Shown here: in pieces, positions 31,308 to 32,902 of the stretch | How the letters are laid out: each line of letters opens with the position of its first letter | How positions within the stretch are numbered: the first letter of the stretch is position 1 | Assembly: GCA_039812545.1 (NCBI GenBank) | Contig: JBDIAR010000010.1 | Location: 1 to 32,902 of the forward strand | Origin: JBDIAR01 sp039812545 | GTDB taxonomy: Bacteria; Actinomycetota; Actinomycetes; Actinomycetales; Dermatophilaceae | DNA: 32,902 bases | Direction: 5' to 3' | Made by a program: the position numbers and the translations under genes | Notes under the pieces: model-generated | What the model was told of the DNA's origin: nothing | The model's input: the letters and a program-made list of their open reading frames with translations, nothing else | Database searches by the model: none

Positions 31308-31868
31308 TCAGCTGCGGCGACCCAACGCGGCCAACGCCCTCGCCTGGCGGTCGGCGCCGGGTGGGACGGTGACGGCCGGCGCACAGATCCCCGCCAGGTA
31401 GAGGTTGTCGCCCATGGCCGCGATCGAGCGCTCCACCAGGTCCAACTCGGCAGGCGTGAATCGTTCGTCGAGGCCGGCGGACCGGGCGATGTCCCAGCGG
31501 TGGACCACCAGGTCGAACACGTAGAACTGGGAGAAGGTCTCGCCGACCGTGGTCGGACCGAAGAAGCCGTCGAATTCGGCTGCCAGAAAAGCGTCGTCGT
31601 CGACAAGGTCACGCACGGCGCGCTCGTGGGAGCGCCAGGCCCCCACCGGATCGGCCGCGACCGCCGCGGCGTCAGGCGGGGCCGGGAAACCCTCCCGATG
31701 ACGCGCGAAGAATTCGGCTTGCGTGGCGATGACGTGGTGCAGGACGTCGGCTCCGGTCCAGCCTGCGCAAGCGGACGGCGCGGACCAGGCCGGTCCGGCC
31801 AGGTCCGCAACGACGGCGGTGAACGGGTCGGCGGCGGCGGCATACAACTCAGGGGTTCGGGAAGCCAT
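31308..31868 (-). CDS. TIGR03086 family (DinB/mycothiol-dependent isomerase-like) protein
   Basis: The 186-residue protein fits the actinobacterial TIGR03086 group of the DinB/YfiT four-helix fold: SACAGWTGADVLHHVIATQ with likely metal-ligand His at 44/45, and FYVFDLVVHRWDIARSAG with His123 and Asp126. Relatives include mycothiol-dependent maleylpyruvate isomerase; the reaction here is unknown. A -10 box, TACGCT, lies exactly 7 nt before the ATG. It is divergent from the AraC regulator with 71 nt between the starts, so that regulator may control it. Confidence 0.85.
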   Translation of the reverse strand: MASRTPELYAAAADPFTAVVADLAGPAWSAPSACAGWTGADVLHHVIATQAEFFARHREGFPAPPDAAAVAADPVGAWRSHERAVRDLVDDDAFLAAEFDGFFGPTTVGETFSQFYVFDLVVHRWDIARSAGLDERFTPAELDLVERSIAAMGDNLYLAGICAPAVTVPPGADRQARALAALGRRS

Positions 31869-31875
31869 GCGCAGG

Positions 31876-31881
31876 AGCGTA
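31876..31881 (-). promoter_or_regulatory. -10 box of the TIGR03086 gene (TACGCT), leaderless
   Basis: TACGCT on the minus strand is followed by exactly 7 nt and the ATG at 31868, with no ribosome site. Confidence 0.55.
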
Positions 31882-31903
31882 GCCAGCCCATCCCGGCGCG
31901 CAC

Positions 31904-31933
31904 TTGAACGAACCCGACACCACCGCGCAGGAT
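31904..31933 (+). promoter_or_regulatory. Promoter of the AraC-family gene (TTGAAC-N18-CAGGAT)
   Basis: TTGAAC (31904-31909), an 18-nt spacer and CAGGAT (31928-31933) make a plausible sigma-70-type promoter. The GTG at 31940 lies 6 nt further on. The TTG that could be read as an upstream start codon is then the -35 box. Confidence 0.4.
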
Positions 31934-31939
31934 CGAGGG

Positions 31940-32788
31940 GTGAGCGGACCGGCGGGCGACGACATCGAACGGGCCCACCTGCGCGACCCCGCCGATCGCA
32001 CGTTCACCATCGACCGACCGGAGCCGCCGGCGCACCTGCGCGACCTGATCCGCCGGTACTGGTTCCCGGTGTGGGACGTCCCGCCAGGGCGCGAGTCCAC
32101 GCAACGGGTCCTGATGTACCCGATCTGTCTGCTCGTCATCACGCCCGAGTACGCGCGGTTCTACGGCGTGGTGCGCGGCCTGTCCCAGACGACGCTCATC
32201 GGGCGCGGGTATGCCGTGGGCGTGATGTTCCAGCCCGCCGCCGGGTTCCTGATCGCCGGCGAGCCCGTGATCCGTTGGACCGACCGGTTCGCCGATGTCG
32301 AGGAACTGGCGCGGTTCGCCGGCCGCGACCTGGCGCGACGGGTCCGCGGCTGCCTGGATCCGGACCCGCACGACCGGCAGGCGCGAAGCCGCGCCTACGC
32401 CGTGGTCGAGGATGCCATCGGCGAGGTGCTGCCGGTCGACGACGAGGGCGTGCTCGTCAACCGCATCGTCGAAATCGTCGAGACGACACCGGAATTGCTC
32501 CGCGTCGACGACCTGTGCGACCGACTCGCGATCGGCGAACGCGCCCTCCAACGGCTCACGGCCAGGCGGCTCGGCCTCACCCCGAAGTGGTTGATCCGGC
32601 GGCGCCGGCTCCACGAGGCCGCCGGCCGACTGCGCGAGGGCGAGGTCGATCTCACGGCACTGGCATACGACCTCGGGTACGCGGATCAGGCGCACTTCTC
32701 CCGGGACTGGCGCCGCTCCACCGGGCAGACACCGCGGGAATTCGCCGCCGCACATCGACCCGAGCCGGGCCCCCGGCAACCTCGATGA
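31940..32788 (+). CDS. AraC family transcriptional regulator (DUF6597-type N-terminus)
   Basis: The 282-residue regulator has an N-terminal sensing domain of DUF6597 type (LRDLIRRYWFPVWDVPPG, LMYPICLLVITPEYARFYGV, AVGVMFQPAAGFLI) and a C-terminal AraC double helix-turn-helix (LRVDDLCDRLAIGERALQRL, then VDLTALAYDLGYADQAHFSR with the usual TGQTPREF). The ligand is unknown. I chose the GTG at 31940; a TTG 36 nt upstream would add 12 residues but coincides with a -35 box. It is divergent from the TIGR03086 gene, a likely target, and a new gene may start after it. Its stop lies in the first unit of a 9-bp tandem repeat. Confidence 0.87.
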   Translation: MSGPAGDDIERAHLRDPADRTFTIDRPEPPAHLRDLIRRYWFPVWDVPPGRESTQRVLMYPICLLVITPEYARFYGVVRGLSQTTLIGRGYAVGVMFQPAAGFLIAGEPVIRWTDRFADVEELARFAGRDLARRVRGCLDPDPHDRQARSRAYAVVEDAIGEVLPVDDEGVLVNRIVEIVETTPELLRVDDLCDRLAIGERALQRLTARRLGLTPKWLIRRRRLHEAAGRLREGEVDLTALAYDLGYADQAHFSRDWRRSTGQTPREFAAAHRPEPGPRQPR

Positions 32789-32806
32789 CCTCGATGACCT
32801 CGATGA
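32780..32806. repeat. 9-bp tandem repeat CCTCGATGA, three copies, over the AraC gene stop
   Basis: Units begin at 32780, 32789 and 32798. Each contains TGA in the same frame, so the stop codon of the AraC gene is repeated three times. It resembles the 9-bp array next to the enoyl-CoA hydratase stop (2472-2503). Confidence 0.85.
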
Positions 32807-32862
32807 CCAAGCTCACGCTTGCAACTTCTCCGACGGCGGCGCACAGTGGAAGGACGATCTTC

Positions 32863-32902
32863 ATGACAGCGGTGAGCCGACATGCACGACTACCGGGTGC
32901 CC
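32863..32902 (+). CDS. Possible start of a gene cut by the window edge
   Basis: An ATG at 32863 follows a good ribosome site, GGAAGGA (32848-32854), with 8-nt spacing. It opens a frame beginning MTAVSRHARLPG that runs off the window. A second ATG at 32882 (MHDYRVP) is another possible start. Too little is visible to name a product; it is probably co-transcribed with the AraC gene. Confidence 0.3.
   Translation, partial: MTAVSRHARLPGA

Noticed and set aside
31904..31939. TTG start for the AraC-family gene
   Set aside because: The TTG is the first half of a good -35 box (TTGAAC), with CAGGAT 18 nt downstream; the GTG at 31940 is preferred, though not proven.

Overview
This window is about 33 kb of uniformly high-G+C DNA (roughly 70% by eye). 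Its gene content is that of an actinobacterium: a complete GlgE (maltose-1-phosphate) glycogen pathway, a Streptomyces-type crotonyl-CoA carboxylase/reductase, a GuaB1-type IMPDH-family protein, and a TIGR03086 (mycothiol-dependent isomerase-like) protein. Many starts look leaderless, with a -10 box about 7 nt before ATG or GTG. I suspect the Micrococcales, possibly near Intrasporangiaceae or Dermatophilaceae, but the sequence alone does not settle this. I see no RNA genes, insertion sequences, phage genes or CRISPR arrays.

Layout. (1) 1-3830, minus strand: YbjN-like protein, enoyl-CoA hydratase, a small CutA/NIF3-like protein, then etfB-etfA, followed by a duplicated 67-nt intergenic repeat. 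(2) 3865-18008: glucan metabolism. glgX (+) converges on glgP (-); glgP diverges from a tight + strand operon glgE-treS-mak-glgB-pgm. TreS and maltokinase turn trehalose into maltose-1-phosphate, GlgE extends glucan with it, GlgB branches it, GlgX and GlgP degrade it, and Pgm links glucose-1-phosphate to central metabolism. (3) 18045-25054, minus strand: thiolase, MeaB GTPase, a double-GNAT protein, a thiamine-binding-like protein, a truncated GNAT, a B12-dependent acyl-CoA mutase large subunit of isobutyryl-CoA mutase type, and a thioredoxin-fold/TPR protein. (4) 25284-29062: methylmalonyl-CoA epimerase (+), a coupled three-gene minus-strand operon of unknown membrane/GNAT-like proteins, and ccr (+). 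With region 3 this makes a dispersed C4/C5 acyl-CoA (ethylmalonyl-CoA-like) set. (5) 29175-end: guaB1, a lipoprotein, a divergent TIGR03086/AraC pair, and the probable first codons of another gene.

The strongest signal that the genes do not explain is a heptamer, GTATGCC/GGCATAC. It occurs about 42 times (21 per strand; about 3 expected from base composition), in all reading frames and between genes, and it forces rare codons such as ATA. The other main points are the unknown three-gene operon, the Phe/Gln active-site signature of the mutase with no B12 subunit nearby, the His-to-Gln change at a metal ligand of the epimerase, and several operator-like repeats upstream of glgE, ybbN and etfB.
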